A DNA stretch of 64,000 nt, taken from positions 1 to 64,000 of the forward strand of contig QKDO01000102.1 of NCBI GenBank assembly GCA_003252075.1, written 5' to 3'. Shown one piece after another: positions 50,853-59,353 of this stretch. The DNA comes from Nitrospirota bacterium (lineage in GTDB: Bacteria > Nitrospirota > Thermodesulfovibrionia > Thermodesulfovibrionales > UBA6898). Made by a program: the position numbers and the translations under genes. Each line of letters begins with the position of its first letter. Position 1 is the first letter of the stretch. A model generated the notes under the pieces. That model worked only from the letters and a program-made list of their open reading frames with translations, was not told the DNA's origin and did not search any database.

Positions 50853-51809
50853 TTATCGCTGCGGTGTATACACGACATTCGTTATCTCTGCCGGAGGCCC
50901 TTCCTTGGCAGGACCGACAGCCGTGATGCGGTAATCCCTGCGGGCTGCGGAACGGTCATTGTCTACAAAGGTCGGTATCTGGGTCTTGCCGATGAGGATA
51001 AACTCACCTCTGCCCGTCCTCTTATACACCCGGAAGCCCGTGACCCAGGGTTCTGCAGGTTCGGACCACGAGAGGAATATCCTGTCAGATGCCGGATATG
51101 CCTGAACATTTTCGGGTCGCGCGGGCACAAGGTCAGCAGGATCCACGGCAAGTTCTTCTGATGCCTCTCCTTCATCGCGGATGTCACCGCCGATAAGGCT
51201 TCTTACCGTGTAATACACTATACTATTGACCGAGAAAGCATCCGTAAAGACAGCCTCGGAGAGTGGGGCCTGATTCGCCGGCATCAGGCCGTAGGCGCCT
51301 TGTTTATTGGCCTTATAGACGTTGAATTTGTCTCCGGTGTTCCGGGGTGTCCATGACAGGATGACGCTATTTCCTTCCACGACATAGGAAAGGCTCGCGG
51401 GAGGCAACGGTGCCGGCGCGGGAGTTGCCTCAACGACAGGGGAGTCATTACTATATACACCCCGGGAGTTCTGCGAGATGACCTTATAGCGGTAGGTAAT
51501 ACCCGTCTCGATATCATGATCAACAAATGCCCTCTTATCCTTATCCAGATGAGAAAGCTTCTCGAAATCGGCTCCGGTTGCACGAAGGACGATGAATTCA
51601 GCGATAACCCCCTCCTGTTTGCGAGGATAGTTCCATCGGAGCGTCATGGATCCCCCGCGGTGTACCGCGGTGACGGACGAAGGGGCATCGGGTTTCTCGA
51701 AGGACGTGAGCGTGGGCGGTCCCTTCTTGCCGCAGGCGGAAAGAAAGACGATCTGCAGGCAGAGCATAGCGATCAGGAGCAGGCAGGAGTTTCCAGCCGG
51801 TCTGCTCAT
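50853..51809 (-). CDS. Fibronectin type III-repeat lipoprotein
   Basis: A 318-residue exported lipoprotein. Lipobox LSAC (VFLSACGKKGPP) follows a hydrophobic signal. The mature protein has about three fn3-like units: SVTAVHRGGSMTLRWNYPR, SLSYVVEGNSVILSWTP and ENVQAYPASDRIFLSWSEPA. These are protein- or glycan-binding scaffolds; no catalytic domain is seen. Its ATG overlaps the argH stop (ATGA). The short CGKKGPP start resembles LptM-like tethers. Confidence 0.82.
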   Translation of the reverse strand: MSRPAGNSCLLLIAMLCLQIVFLSACGKKGPPTLTSFEKPDAPSSVTAVHRGGSMTLRWNYPRKQEGVIAEFIVLRATGADFEKLSHLDKDKRAFVDHDIETGITYRYKVISQNSRGVYSNDSPVVEATPAPAPLPPASLSYVVEGNSVILSWTPRNTGDKFNVYKANKQGAYGLMPANQAPLSEAVFTDAFSVNSIVYYTVRSLIGGDIRDEGEASEELAVDPADLVPARPENVQAYPASDRIFLSWSEPAEPWVTGFRVYKRTGRGEFILIGKTQIPTFVDNDRSAARRDYRITAVGPAKEGPPAEITNVVYTPQR

Positions 51810-53179
51810 CTCAGGAGTCTCCGATAATGCCTGAGCTGCCTCTTTACCTCTGACGGAGATGTGCCGCCAAACGAGGATCGTGCCTTTACAGAAGCTGCCG
51901 GATCCAGGACTGCAAGAACATCTGCAGACAGGGCCGGAGAAAATGCCCTGAGTTCCCGGAGAGACAGGGAGGTCAGGGGGATGTTCCGTGAAATGCAGGA
52001 CAGCACAATCCTTCCCGTGATCTCATGGGCGGCCCTGAAGGGTACGCCCTTCCTGACTAAATATTCGGCTATGTCTGTTGCAGTAGCATATCCGCCGGCT
52101 GCGGTCTCCTTGAGCCGTGTGATGTTGAACTTCACTCCCTTCATCATTTTCAGCAGAACCGAGAGGCAGGCTGAGAGGGTCTCTGCAGAATCGAACACCG
52201 GCAGCTTGTCCTCCTGCATATCACGGTTGTAGGCGAGCGGCAGTCCTTTCATAAGGGTAAGGAGGGCCATGAGGTTACCATAGACCCTTCCGGTCTTTCC
52301 CCGCATAAGTTCCATGACATCGGGGTTCTTCTTCTGGGGCATGATGCTTGACCCCGTGGTGAACCTGTCAGAGATCTCCAAAAACCTGAATTCTTCCGTT
52401 GACCAGAGGATAAGCTCCTCCGCAAGGCGTGAAAGGTGCATCATGGAGATCGCAGTGCAGGAAAGGAACTCAAGTGCAAAGTCCCTGTCAGATACCGCAT
52501 CAATGCTGTTGCCCGAAATCTGGCTGAAGCCGAGCAGTTTTGCCGTATATGCCCGGTCGGTGGGGAGGGATGTACCGGCGAGAGCACAGGAACCGAGCGG
52601 GCAGGAGTCCGTCCTCCGTAAACAGTCGCGGAACCGGTCATGGTCCCGCTGGAACATTTCCACATACGCAAGGAGATGATGAGCAAGAAGAATAGGCTGG
52701 GCCCGCTGAAGATGCGTATAGCCGGGCATGACCGTGTCCTGGTGCTGCTCCGCCATAGCAACAAACGTCTTTTGAAGCTTGCGGATAAGAGCGATGATAT
52801 TATGCATCTGCTCCCGGAGATACAGCCTGAGGTCAAGAGCTACCTGGTCGTTCCTAGAACGGGCAGTATGGAGTTTCCTGCCGGGGTCGCCGATCCGGTC
52901 CGTGAGCGATGATTCTATATTCATATGGATATCCTCAAGCTCGGGGGAAAACCTGAATTTCCCCCTTCTGATAGCCTCTGCAGTTTCCGAAAGACCGGCA
53001 ATAATGGATGCTGATTCCTTCGATGTGATGATGCGCTGTTTTGCCAGCATCTTTGCGTGTGCGATGCTCCCTGCGATATCGTGCTTCCAGAGCTTCCGGT
53101 CAAACGAGATGGACTCGGTAAAGGACTCGAGCGCTTCCGAGGTCTTTTGCGCAAATCTGCCCGACCAGGGTTTTTTCAT
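51806..53179 (-). CDS. argH: Argininosuccinate lyase
   Basis: A 457-residue enzyme splitting argininosuccinate into arginine and fumarate, the last step of arginine synthesis. Signature GSSIMPQKKNPDV is intact; also LHTARSRNDQVALDLRLYLR, MPGYTHLQRAQPILLAHHLL and SDRDFALEFL. It is the first gene of the long minus-strand run. The promoter at 53188-53216 ends 8 nt before the ATG and no Shine-Dalgarno sequence is present, so the operon mRNA is predicted to be leaderless. Confidence 0.96.
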   Translation of the reverse strand: MKKPWSGRFAQKTSEALESFTESISFDRKLWKHDIAGSIAHAKMLAKQRIITSKESASIIAGLSETAEAIRRGKFRFSPELEDIHMNIESSLTDRIGDPGRKLHTARSRNDQVALDLRLYLREQMHNIIALIRKLQKTFVAMAEQHQDTVMPGYTHLQRAQPILLAHHLLAYVEMFQRDHDRFRDCLRRTDSCPLGSCALAGTSLPTDRAYTAKLLGFSQISGNSIDAVSDRDFALEFLSCTAISMMHLSRLAEELILWSTEEFRFLEISDRFTTGSSIMPQKKNPDVMELMRGKTGRVYGNLMALLTLMKGLPLAYNRDMQEDKLPVFDSAETLSACLSVLLKMMKGVKFNITRLKETAAGGYATATDIAEYLVRKGVPFRAAHEITGRIVLSCISRNIPLTSLSLRELRAFSPALSADVLAVLDPAASVKARSSFGGTSPSEVKRQLRHYRRLLR

Positions 53180-53187
53180 GATCAGGT

Positions 53188-53216
53188 AAGATAAAATTTT
53201 ACCGGTTTGGTGTCAA
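53188..53216 (-). promoter_or_regulatory. argH promoter, leaderless arrangement
   Basis: On the minus strand: a perfect TTGACA (53216-53211), a 17-bp spacer, TATCTT (53193-53188), 8 nt, then ATG 53179. The predicted transcription start is at or within about 2 nt of the ATG. Confidence 0.65.
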
Positions 53217-53353
53217 GGAATTTATCTGCACAAAAGGTCTGGTACAGTCAAATGGTTGAAGAATGATATGGGGTAAGGTCGCCGGAGCTGATAGCGCTTA
53301 TCTGCAGGGATAAGACACCGTGCATTCAGTCGCTCAATACCTTACAATATACC

Positions 53354-53479
53354 ATGAAGAGTGCGACCTTACAGGCGCTTCAGCAAGCCGTTGATTCGGT
53401 TATCAGGGGCAAGCAGGAGGCTGTCAAAATGGCTATCGTAACACTCCTCGGCAGAAGTAGGTGTCCATCCATTTTTTAA
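53354..53479 (+). pseudogene. N-terminal fragment of a MoxR-type AAA+ ATPase
   Basis: A 41-codon frame (MKSATLQALQQAVDSVIRGK..., then QEAVKMAIVTLLGRS) matches the first ~38 residues of MoxR ATPases, which read VIRGKEEAVKLALVALLARGH just before the Walker A loop. It diverges exactly there and stops at 53477. No downstream ATPase sequence is found. Bases 53480-53673 show nothing else recognisable. Confidence 0.6.
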
Positions 53480-53673
53480 AGCTTATTGAGGTAATCTCAG
53501 CTCTCTTTGCATCCACGACAACGGTCCCCGGGCAACCATATCCCCGACGCGATGCCAGTGATCATTGAGGACCACAATCATGGTACCGACTAGGAAGTTG
53601 AAAAAAAACGTCATCGATCATGCGCAGGTTTCGCACAAGGGCGCGCCAGAACCCGAGACCCGCATGGAAATGA

Positions 53674-54009
53674 TCACTCCAGCTCCACAATCACGATCAA
53701 CTGCTGATCGCCCAGCGAGAAGGCCTCGTGGACAGCGCCTTTTACCGTGATCTTCGAACCTCTTTGCGGAAGCGGTCTTGTGGTTACGACGGTTATTTCC
53801 CCTGTGCTGTCCTTCACAACGAAGTACTTGATGACGAGCAGACTGAATGTCTCGGTGACCTCGCCGTTGACGGTAACGGTTTTGTCACTGTAATCACGCG
53901 GGTTGTCGAGAATCTTCTTTATGGGTGTTGCCATGAGGCTGCCACAGCCGGCGGACAACATCATTGCCAGCATCGCGCTCATGACCCTGACAGAAAGACA
54001 GCTCTTCAT
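53674..54009 (-). CDS. OB-fold lipoprotein (hypothetical)
   Basis: A 111-residue lipoprotein: lipobox LSAGC (MLAMMLSAGCGSLMATP), then an OB-like barrel (NPRDYSDKTVTVNGEVTETF, VVKDSTGEITVVTT, KITVKGAVHEAFSLGDQ). It resembles single-domain OB lipoproteins that bind nothing known. AGGAGG precedes the ATG at 54009; a longer upstream frame is rejected. It follows pcm by 19 bp. Confidence 0.8.
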   Translation of the reverse strand: MKSCLSVRVMSAMLAMMLSAGCGSLMATPIKKILDNPRDYSDKTVTVNGEVTETFSLLVIKYFVVKDSTGEITVVTTRPLPQRGSKITVKGAVHEAFSLGDQQLIVIVELE

Positions 54010-54028
54010 GGGTATGCCTCCTGTGCCA

Positions 54029-54676
54029 TCAAGAATCTTTTTTCCATCCATACTCCCCGATGAGTGGGACAAAGACGCAGGGAGTGTGGTGCTCCTCGAT
54101 CAGTCCTTTTTCGGTCTTCCTGATCTTCAGAAGGATCTGCGAAAAACTGCTTCCTACAGGGATCACAAGGATGCCGTTCATGCCAAGTTGATCCAGAAGT
54201 GGCTCAGGTATCTTCGGGGCTGCTGCCGTGATGATGATCCGGTCAAAGGGAGCCTCTTGCGGCCAGCCGAGGGTCCCGTCACCCGTTCTGACGTGGATAT
54301 TCTGATAGGAAAGGGAGCGAAACCTTGACGCAGCCCTATCCGCCAGTATCGCTATCCGCTCAATGGAGTATACGTCTTTTGCAAGCTCTGCAAGCATTGC
54401 GCCCTGATATCCTGATCCCGTACCTATTTCGAGCACCTTTTCCGTACCTTTGAGTTCCAGGAGTTCCGTCATGACCGCTACCATATAGGGCTGCGATATG
54501 GTCTGTCCCTCTCCGATGGAGAGCGCCATATCGTCATAGGCGTTATGCAGGTTGGCTTCCCCTGCAAAAAGATGCCGGGGAACCCTTCTCATTGCATCAA
54601 GGACCCGATGGTCCTTGATACCCCGTGGTATGAGCTGGGTCGCTACCATCTCTTCTCTCAGTGACTTGGGGTCCAC
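54029..54676 (-). CDS. pcm: Protein-L-isoaspartate O-methyltransferase
   Basis: A 215-residue repair enzyme that methylates isoaspartyl residues in damaged proteins. Motifs: AMRRVPRHLFAGEANLHNAY, DMALSIGEGQTISQPYMVA, VLEIGTGSGYQGAMLAEL (AdoMet loop), GDGTLGWPQEAPFDRII and AAAPKIPEPLLDQL. It starts 2 bp after the FAD dehydrogenase gene and is one of the classic surE-pcm partners. Confidence 0.95.
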   Translation of the reverse strand: MDPKSLREEMVATQLIPRGIKDHRVLDAMRRVPRHLFAGEANLHNAYDDMALSIGEGQTISQPYMVAVMTELLELKGTEKVLEIGTGSGYQGAMLAELAKDVYSIERIAILADRAASRFRSLSYQNIHVRTGDGTLGWPQEAPFDRIIITAAAPKIPEPLLDQLGMNGILVIPVGSSFSQILLKIRKTEKGLIEEHHTPCVFVPLIGEYGWKKDS

Positions 54677-54678
54677 TC

Positions 54679-56058
54679 TCAGGCCCTTTTCAATATCTCA
54701 CGCGCTGCGACGACTCCCGAGGCCGATGCCTGGATAAGCCCTCTGCTTACCCCTGGACCATCGCCGGCAGCAAAGATGTTCTTTATTTCTGTTTCAAGAC
54801 TGTTGGTGAGTTTGAGCTGCATGGAGTAAAACTTTACCTCAACTCCATAGAGTAGGGTATTCCTTGAATTAACACCGGGGGCAATCTTATCGAGTGCTTC
54901 AAGCATCTCGAGGATATTTGATAGGTAACGGTAGGGAAGGGCAAAGCTCAGATCGCCCGGAGTGGCATCAACAAGGGAAGGGCGCACCGTTCCTTTTACG
55001 ATGCGTTCGTAGGTCGACCGTCGCCCCGCATGGAGGTCGCCAAGCCGCTGCACAATGACACCCTTGCCGATAAAGTTTGCAAGCTGGGCGATATATCTTC
55101 CGTAGGAAATGGGTTCGTCAAAAGGTTCGGTAAAATACGTACTTACCAGGAGTGCAAAATTGGTATTGCTTGTCCTCCGGTCAGTATAGCTGTGGCCGTT
55201 GACAGTCCATATGCCTTTTAGGTATTCCTTCACAACTTCTCCATATGGATTGACACAGAATGTTCTGACCCTGTCGTCGAACTTCTTGGAATAAAAGACC
55301 AGTTTTGGTTCATAGGTGATGTTCGTCAACGGTTCGAGTACCGAAGCCGGCAGCTCGACCCTGACGCCGACATCTACGGGGTTCTTAAGCTGGGTGAGTT
55401 CGAGCCTCCGTACTTCTTCCTCGAGCCACTTCGAACCCTCACGGCCCGGGGCAAGAACGAGGAAGTCAGACGAGAAAACCCTGCCATCCCGCAGCTTAAC
55501 CCCTGCGTAGTTCTTGTTCCTGACGATAATCTGTTCCGCCTCTGCCTTGAAGATGATATCGATCTTTTTGCTGATCTCGTCCTTCATATTCCTGAGCACA
55601 ACACCGCAGCGGTCAGTTCCTATATGGCGTATCCGTGAGGGAATCAGTACAAGATCGTTTTTCGAAGCCATTTTCTTGATGCCCTGTATCTCATCCGGGT
55701 GATCGCCGAAGATCTCGTCAGGAGCGCCATAGGTGATATAGATCCCGTCAACGTAATCGATAAGGGACTGAACTGCATGTTCGTCCATGTAGCGTGAGAG
55801 AAATCCTCCAACGTCAGGGGAGAGACTAAGCTTGCCGTCGCTGTATGCTCCCGCCCCGCCCCAACCGCTGAGCAGATGACATTCACGGCAGGATGCGCAG
55901 GAAATCTTCCTCTCCTTGGAAGGGCACTTCCTGCTGTTGATATCGCGTCCTTTTTCGAGAAGAAGGATCTTTAGGTTCTTCTTTGATTTCAGGAATTCAA
56001 GAGCTGCAAAGATGCCGGCAGGTCCTGAGCCGACGATGATAACATCGAAGTTACTCAT
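54679..56058 (-). CDS. Uncharacterised FAD-dependent dehydrogenase (COG2509 type)
   Basis: A 459-residue flavoprotein. The dinucleotide loop is VIIVGSGPAGIFAALEFL at the N-terminus, followed by a Cys-rich segment (CPSKERKISCASCRECHLLS) and GWGGAGAYSDGKLSLSPDVG, typical of this uncharacterised family. The C-terminus has FAAGDGPGVSRGLIQASASG (second FAD contact). The start at 56058 (MSNFDVIIVG) has GGGCAGGA upstream and overlaps the surE stop by 8 nt. The substrate is unknown; the Cys cluster may be a redox or metal site. Confidence 0.88.
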   Translation of the reverse strand: MSNFDVIIVGSGPAGIFAALEFLKSKKNLKILLLEKGRDINSRKCPSKERKISCASCRECHLLSGWGGAGAYSDGKLSLSPDVGGFLSRYMDEHAVQSLIDYVDGIYITYGAPDEIFGDHPDEIQGIKKMASKNDLVLIPSRIRHIGTDRCGVVLRNMKDEISKKIDIIFKAEAEQIIVRNKNYAGVKLRDGRVFSSDFLVLAPGREGSKWLEEEVRRLELTQLKNPVDVGVRVELPASVLEPLTNITYEPKLVFYSKKFDDRVRTFCVNPYGEVVKEYLKGIWTVNGHSYTDRRTSNTNFALLVSTYFTEPFDEPISYGRYIAQLANFIGKGVIVQRLGDLHAGRRSTYERIVKGTVRPSLVDATPGDLSFALPYRYLSNILEMLEALDKIAPGVNSRNTLLYGVEVKFYSMQLKLTNSLETEIKNIFAAGDGPGVSRGLIQASASGVVAAREILKRA

Positions 56059-56824
56059 TCCTGCCCTCAAGCATGTCGGATACGTTCCATCGCTCTCGCA
56101 GGTAGGCAAGGCCGGTATGGTTCGTAAGGTCAAGATGTATCGGCGTTATCGAAATATAGTTTTCCTGCACCGCCTCCATGTCTGCTTCATCGCCATGTTC
56201 CCAGAATGTCCTGCCTCCGCCAATCCAGTAATATTTTTCCCCCCAGGGATTGAACGTCTCCTGGATAGAGTTTTCGTAGATGCGTTTTCCCTGTCGCGTG
56301 ATCTTGATCCCTTTTATCTCATCTTTGACGATATTTGGGAAATTTACGTTCAGCAGGGTATCAAAGGGCAGGGAGTGCTCAAGTACGTATGAGGCTATCT
56401 TGGTGGCAAAGAACGTTGCGGTATCGTAATGGTAGTTCTTGTCAGCGATAAGGGAGAATGCGATGGATGGTATGCCGAAGATCGTTCCCTCAATGGCTGC
56501 TGAGACCGTTCCGGAATATGTGATATCGTCACCGAGATTAGCGCCTTTATTGATCCCCGAGACGACGAGGTCAGGTTTCCGCGAAAGAAGTTTATTGATC
56601 CCCAGCGTTACGCAGTCCGTTGGCGTGCCGTTCACGCTGAACACCTGCTCCCTGATCTCTTCCACTTTTAGCGGCCTGTGGAGCGTAAGCGAGTGGCCAG
56701 CAGCGCTTCTTTCCCTGTCGGGGGCTACGATCCAGGAGTTGCCAAGCTCTTTCATGGCCATATAAAGGGCCATAAGACCGGGGGAGTGTACCCCATCGTC
56801 ATTCGTTACCAGAATCAGTGCCAT
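56051..56824 (-). CDS. surE: 5'-nucleotidase SurE
   Basis: A 257-residue metal-dependent nucleoside monophosphatase. It begins MALILVTNDDGVHSPGLMAL with the Asp-Asp metal site; LVVSGINKGANLGDDITYSG and LLNVNFPNI complete the family blocks. ATG 56824 is the conserved start and has no Shine-Dalgarno sequence. An extended -10 element ends 8 nt upstream. It is first in the surE-FAD dehydrogenase-pcm-lipoprotein run. Confidence 0.94.
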   Translation of the reverse strand: MALILVTNDDGVHSPGLMALYMAMKELGNSWIVAPDRERSAAGHSLTLHRPLKVEEIREQVFSVNGTPTDCVTLGINKLLSRKPDLVVSGINKGANLGDDITYSGTVSAAIEGTIFGIPSIAFSLIADKNYHYDTATFFATKIASYVLEHSLPFDTLLNVNFPNIVKDEIKGIKITRQGKRIYENSIQETFNPWGEKYYWIGGGRTFWEHGDEADMEAVQENYISITPIHLDLTNHTGLAYLRERWNVSDMLEGRNE

Positions 56825-56832
56825 ACAAATGT

Positions 56833-56841
56833 ATTGTATCA
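56833..56841 (-). promoter_or_regulatory. Extended -10 promoter of surE, leaderless arrangement
   Basis: On the minus strand, TGA-TACAAT (the hexamer at 56838-56833) matches an extended -10. The ATG follows after 8 nt with no ribosome site. No good -35 box is visible. Confidence 0.5.
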
Positions 56842-56904
56842 GAAACAAAATAAGCGGGTCGAAGCTGATCTGGGAATTATATAGCTATATCTATAAAAAA
56901 ACAA

Positions 56905-56961
56905 AAAGCTCTTGCCCTTTCAGGAGGCTTTATGCAGAATATGTATCACATTTACGCATAA
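56905..56961 (+). promoter_or_regulatory. purM leader: SD-sequestering hairpin and 9-residue minicistron
   Basis: AAAGCTCTTG (56905-56914) pairs with CAGGAGGCTTT (56921-56931) around a CCCTTT loop, with one bulged G. This hides an AGGAGG. The ATG at 56932 opens MQNMYHIYA and stops at 56961, 30 nt before purM, which has no clear ribosome site of its own. It may be a translational control element. Confidence 0.4.
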
Positions 56962-56991
56962 CTTATTCCTTCCGACTGAATCAGCATACTT

Positions 56992-58029
56992 ATGACGAAG
57001 AAACAGATTACCTATAAAAAGGCTGGCGTTGATATTGATGAAGGCGACAGGTTTGTCGACCTCATTGGCCCGCTCGTCAAAAAGACTTTCAGACCCGGGG
57101 TAATGACCGACCTCGGCCTCTTTGGCGCACTCTTCCGGCTTGATATCAGAAAATACCGAAAGCCTGTTCTGGTGAGTGGGACTGACGGCGTCGGTACGAA
57201 ACTCAAAGTGGCATTCTTGACCGGCATACACGATACTGTCGGAATCGACCTTGTTGCCATGTGCGTTAATGATATTCTGACAAGTGGAGCAGAGCCGTTG
57301 TTTTTCCTTGACTACTTTGCTACGGGCAGACTGAAGCCAGAGATGGCATCAGAGGTTATCAAAGGTATTGCAAAGGGTTGTCGTGAGGCCCGATGTGCAC
57401 TGGTAGGCGGTGAAACTGCCGAGATGCCTGGGTTTTACGATAAAGGTGAATATGATCTTTCAGGTTTTGCTGTCGGCGTTGTCGATAAAGACAAGATCGT
57501 GGATGGGTCTAAAATCAGGAAAGGGGACGCTATCATTGGCCTAACATCGAGCGGTGTCCACAGTAACGGATATTCACTTGTCCGGAAGATATTTTTTGAT
57601 CATAAGAAAATGCGCGTTGGCAAGTATATGCCGGAGTTTGGCAGGACGCTTGGAGAGGAATTGCTGAAGCCTACTAAGATTTATGTTAAAGCCTATTATA
57701 GATTGATGAAGTACATAAAAGTCAAGGGCATGGCTCACATCACTGGGGGAGGAATATCTGGTAACCTACCAAGGGTAATTCCCAAAGGTCTGGGAGCCAT
57801 ACTTGAAGACAAAGCTTGGCCCGTGCCGGTGGTATTCAGGGTTATTCAGCAGTTGGGTAATGTTCCTGAGGACGATATGAAGAAGACTTTTAATATGGGC
57901 ATTGGATTTGTCATGGTAGTGAGCAAGGAAGAATCGGATAAGGCCCTGATTCTTTTGGAAAAAACAGGGTATAAGGCATATCGTATCGGCAGCATCGAAA
58001 AAGACATTGAGGGGGTGAAGTATGTATAA
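56992..58029 (+). CDS. purM: Phosphoribosylformylglycinamidine cyclo-ligase (AIR synthetase)
   Basis: A 345-residue purine enzyme converting FGAM to AIR with ATP. Family blocks: YKKAGVDIDEGDRFVDLI, LVSGTDGVGTKLKVAFLTG, IGIDLVAMCVNDILTSGAEP, LVGGETAEMPGFYDKGEYDL, GLTSSGVHSNGYSLVR and HITGGGISGNLPRVIPKGLG. It starts the plus-strand run purM-M23 peptidase-bactofilin and overlaps the peptidase gene by 8 nt. Base composition is slightly more A+T-rich than its neighbours. Confidence 0.96.
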   Translation: MTKKQITYKKAGVDIDEGDRFVDLIGPLVKKTFRPGVMTDLGLFGALFRLDIRKYRKPVLVSGTDGVGTKLKVAFLTGIHDTVGIDLVAMCVNDILTSGAEPLFFLDYFATGRLKPEMASEVIKGIAKGCREARCALVGGETAEMPGFYDKGEYDLSGFAVGVVDKDKIVDGSKIRKGDAIIGLTSSGVHSNGYSLVRKIFFDHKKMRVGKYMPEFGRTLGEELLKPTKIYVKAYYRLMKYIKVKGMAHITGGGISGNLPRVIPKGLGAILEDKAWPVPVVFRVIQQLGNVPEDDMKKTFNMGIGFVMVVSKEESDKALILLEKTGYKAYRIGSIEKDIEGVKYV

Positions 58030-58861
58030 GGTCAGAAGATTGCTGAAAAAAGCATTCACACCGATCACCATCATGCTCATCCCGCACACTGATAGGAAGT
58101 CTATCAGTATCAAGGTGCCATCAATAGGCATTCTTGCCTCGATCATCATTTGGTGTATCGGTATGGGGTATGTATTTTCCATTGCAATTAATGCTGTTGA
58201 GTACAACAGCATGAAGCAAAAGGTGAGCTATTATTCGGAAGAATTTGTGGAGATGAGATCTACTATAGCAGCCCTAAAAATGGCAGAAGCAGAGTTTCAT
58301 AGACTTTTTTCCTTTAAATCAAAAGAGAAGGTGCTCGAAAGTATCGATACTTCCGATACCGGGTCTATCGATATCGAAAACTTAAAGCAAGAGATTAAGT
58401 TAAGTATTGAAAATGTAGGAGAAATAAAAGAATATTTAAGGCAGCAGCGCGATTTTTATGTATCAACACCTAAAGGATGGCCTGTCAGTGGCGGGCATAT
58501 CACGTCGTTCTTCGGTAATAGGGAGCACCCGAGAAGCGGTGATCGCCAGTTCCATACTGGTGTTGACATTGCCGTTGATACTGGAAAGCCGGTAAAGGCA
58601 ACGGCTGACGGAGTTGTCAGTTTTGCCAACTGGTCCGGGGGCAGCGGAAACCTCGTCGGAATTGAACATGGTTTTGGCTTTGCGACCTATTACGCGCATA
58701 ATCAAAAGCTTAGGGTAAGGGTTGGACAGACGGTGAAAAGGGGAGATGTCATTGGTTATGTCGGCTCAACCGGAAACTCTACCGGTCCCCATGTTCATTA
58801 TGAGGTCTGGAAAGAGGGCAAACCCGTGAATCCTTCGGGCTATCTTGACGGGAGCGCATGA
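58022..58861 (+). CDS. M23-family peptidoglycan endopeptidase with membrane anchor
   Basis: A 279-residue envelope peptidase. The N-terminal helix (SIGILASIIIWCIGMGYVFS) is an anchor or signal, a coiled coil follows, and an M23 (LytM) domain occupies ~155-279. Zinc ligands lie in RQFHTGVDIAVDTGKPV (HxxxD) and TGPHVHYEVW (HxH); GFATYYAHNQKLRV is also typical. It sits between purM and a bactofilin gene. M23-bactofilin pairs shape the cell wall in other bacteria. Confidence 0.92.
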   Translation: MYKVRRLLKKAFTPITIMLIPHTDRKSISIKVPSIGILASIIIWCIGMGYVFSIAINAVEYNSMKQKVSYYSEEFVEMRSTIAALKMAEAEFHRLFSFKSKEKVLESIDTSDTGSIDIENLKQEIKLSIENVGEIKEYLRQQRDFYVSTPKGWPVSGGHITSFFGNREHPRSGDRQFHTGVDIAVDTGKPVKATADGVVSFANWSGGSGNLVGIEHGFGFATYYAHNQKLRVRVGQTVKRGDVIGYVGSTGNSTGPHVHYEVWKEGKPVNPSGYLDGSA

Positions 58862-59241
58862 TGTTCAGCAAAAATACTGAAAAACTTGAGTCGTTTGTTG
58901 GCACGAATTCCTCCTTCAGGGGGGACGTAAGCACAAAAGGAACGCTTAGGGTCGATGGTGTGGTAGAAGGAAATATCGCAGCCGACTGGGTTGTGCTTGG
59001 GGACAAGGCCCATGTAAAAGGTGATATTGTTGCCCGGGGCATTGTGATCGGAGGACGGGTTGATGGTAATGCCAGGGCCAAAGAAATCGTTGAGATCAAG
59101 AACAAGGGTCATCTGTGTGGTGAGATACATACCCGAAAGCTTGTCATTGTTGAAGGCGGAATCCTTGACGGGCGCTCAAGAATGGAGCAGCATGAAGAGG
59201 CAAAGGTCATTGAGTTCCAAGCCGTAGAAAGAGCGCAGTAA
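58858..59241 (+). CDS. Bactofilin
   Basis: A 127-residue cytoskeletal polymer subunit. The core is a right-handed beta-helix of DUF583 type: GTNSSFRGDVSTKGTLRVDG, VEGNIAADWVVLGDKAHVKG and VIGGRVDGNARAKEIVEI. The ATGATG at 58858-58863 overlaps the stop of the M23 gene, so the two are co-translated. Followed by a strong terminator. Confidence 0.93.
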   Translation: MMFSKNTEKLESFVGTNSSFRGDVSTKGTLRVDGVVEGNIAADWVVLGDKAHVKGDIVARGIVIGGRVDGNARAKEIVEIKNKGHLCGEIHTRKLVIVEGGILDGRSRMEQHEEAKVIEFQAVERAQ

Positions 59242-59269
59242 GGCTGAGCATTCGGATATTCTATAAGGA

Positions 59270-59310
59270 AAAACAAAAGGCAGGGATTTCAGCTTCCTGC
59301 CTTTTGTTTT
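59270..59310. terminator. Strong intrinsic terminator
   Basis: AAAACAAAAGGCAGG and CCTGCCTTTTGTTTT are perfect complements around an 11-nt loop. Both flanks are A/T-rich, so it can end the purM run (plus) and the membrane-protein gene (minus). Confidence 0.85.
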
Positions 59311-59353
59311 AGATCAACAGAAAAATCAGCAATTTCTTCCTTGGCGGTTTTTC

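Noticed and set aside
53480-53673. Possible continuation of the MoxR fragment
   Set aside because: No Walker or later AAA+ motif is found in any frame, so the stretch is left unassigned.
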